A stretch of DNA of 5,439 nucleotides from an uncultured bacterium (GTDB lineage: Bacteria > Verrucomicrobiota > Verrucomicrobiia > Opitutales > Intestinicryptomonadaceae), in the NCBI GenBank assembly GCA_905214995.1, contig CAJMOT010000133.1:1-5439 (forward strand), in the 5' to 3' direction. The translations under genes and the position numbers were made by a program. Below, in pieces: positions 5,155-5,439 of this stretch (position 1 is the stretch's first letter; the number at the start of each line of letters is the position of its first letter). The notes beneath the pieces were generated by a model. It was not told where the DNA came from. It did no database searches and worked only from the letters and a program-made list of their open reading frames with translations.

Positions 5155-5439
5155 ACGACTCCGACCTCATTTCCGCCGCGCGCGAAGTCCTCAAATGCGA
5201 GGCAAATTCAATACTCGCCGCGGTCGGCAGGCTCGACGCAAATTTTGCGCGCGCCGTTGGCGAAATTCTGTCGCACAGGGGCAAGCTGCTCGTCTGCGGC
5301 GTGGGCAAGTCGGGGCTCGTCGGGCGCAAGATCGCCGCGACGCTGGCCTCGACCGGAACCCCGAGTTTCTTCCTGCATCCCGGCGAGGCCTTCCACGGCG
5401 ATCTGGGGATGATCTCGAAGGACGACGTCGTGCTGGCGC
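5151..5439 (+). CDS. kdsD: Arabinose-5-phosphate isomerase KdsD/KpsF/GutQ, N-terminal part (runs off the window)
   Basis: Interconverts D-ribulose 5-phosphate and D-arabinose 5-phosphate, the first committed step toward Kdo, in the cytoplasm. Only the first 96 residues are present; family members are about 320 residues (a SIS sugar-isomerase domain followed by two CBS domains), so the CBS part should lie beyond the window. Visible are a helical start (residues 1-42), then LLVCGVGKSGLVGRKIAATL (47-66) with the phosphate-binding GxGKSG loop, whose Lys53 matches the catalytic Lys of the E. coli enzyme, and STGTPSFFLHPGEAFHGDLG (67-86), the second signature block. The ATG overlaps the kdsB TGA by four bases (ATGA) and has a good Shine-Dalgarno. 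Placing kdsD directly after kdsB links Kdo precursor supply to Kdo activation. The paralogues KpsF and GutQ share these motifs, but the kdsB neighbour favours KdsD. Confidence 0.92.
   Translation, partial: MNDSDLISAAREVLKCEANSILAAVGRLDANFARAVGEILSHRGKLLVCGVGKSGLVGRKIAATLASTGTPSFFLHPGEAFHGDLGMISKDDVVLA

Overview
This window is a GC-rich, gene-dense stretch of bacterial chromosome. It probably comes from a Gram-negative member of the PVC group (Verrucomicrobiota or Lentisphaerota-like); this is inference only. The support is a lipoprotein glycoside hydrolase with a composite architecture, a possible PEP-CTERM-like tail at the left edge, a histone H1-like Lys/Ala-rich protein, and Kdo genes that imply lipopolysaccharide. 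No rRNA, tRNA, CRISPR array, insertion sequence or phage gene is visible.

Left block (1-2003, + strand): the last 18 codons of an upstream gene end at 58 in a hydrophobic segment followed by Arg residues. Next comes a 628-residue secreted lipoprotein of the clan GH-A (TIM-barrel) type. Its two likely catalytic glutamates are visible. Its barrel seems to be interrupted between strands 7 and 8 by about 230 residues containing a Rossmann/ThuA-like piece.

Middle (2004-2804): the glycoside hydrolase converges on a small minus-strand gene (2212-2637). The gap holds a strong two-tier inverted repeat with an A-run on one side and T-runs on the other, which looks like a bidirectional intrinsic terminator. 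The minus-strand gene encodes a 141-residue protein with a histone H1-like basic tail, a five-cysteine cluster and an acidic helical C-terminus. It is divergent from the next gene across a 167-nt AT-rich spacer.

Right block (2805-5439, + strand): a DegT/DnrJ/EryC1 family sugar aminotransferase is followed by a 160-nt gap with a hairpin and a plausible sigma70-type promoter. Then comes a two-gene Kdo unit: kdsB (CMP-Kdo synthetase), read in one frame with an N-terminal two-helix membrane module, and the start of kdsD/kpsF (arabinose-5-phosphate isomerase), joined by a 4-base ATGA overlap. KdsD makes the arabinose 5-phosphate from which Kdo is built and KdsB activates the finished Kdo, so this unit feeds lipid A/LPS core assembly. 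The aminotransferase may add an amino sugar to the same envelope glycan.

The points most worth a second look are the membrane-module/KdsB fusion, whose charge pattern conflicts with a cytosolic KdsB, the split-barrel glycoside hydrolase, and the H1-like protein with a Cys cluster.
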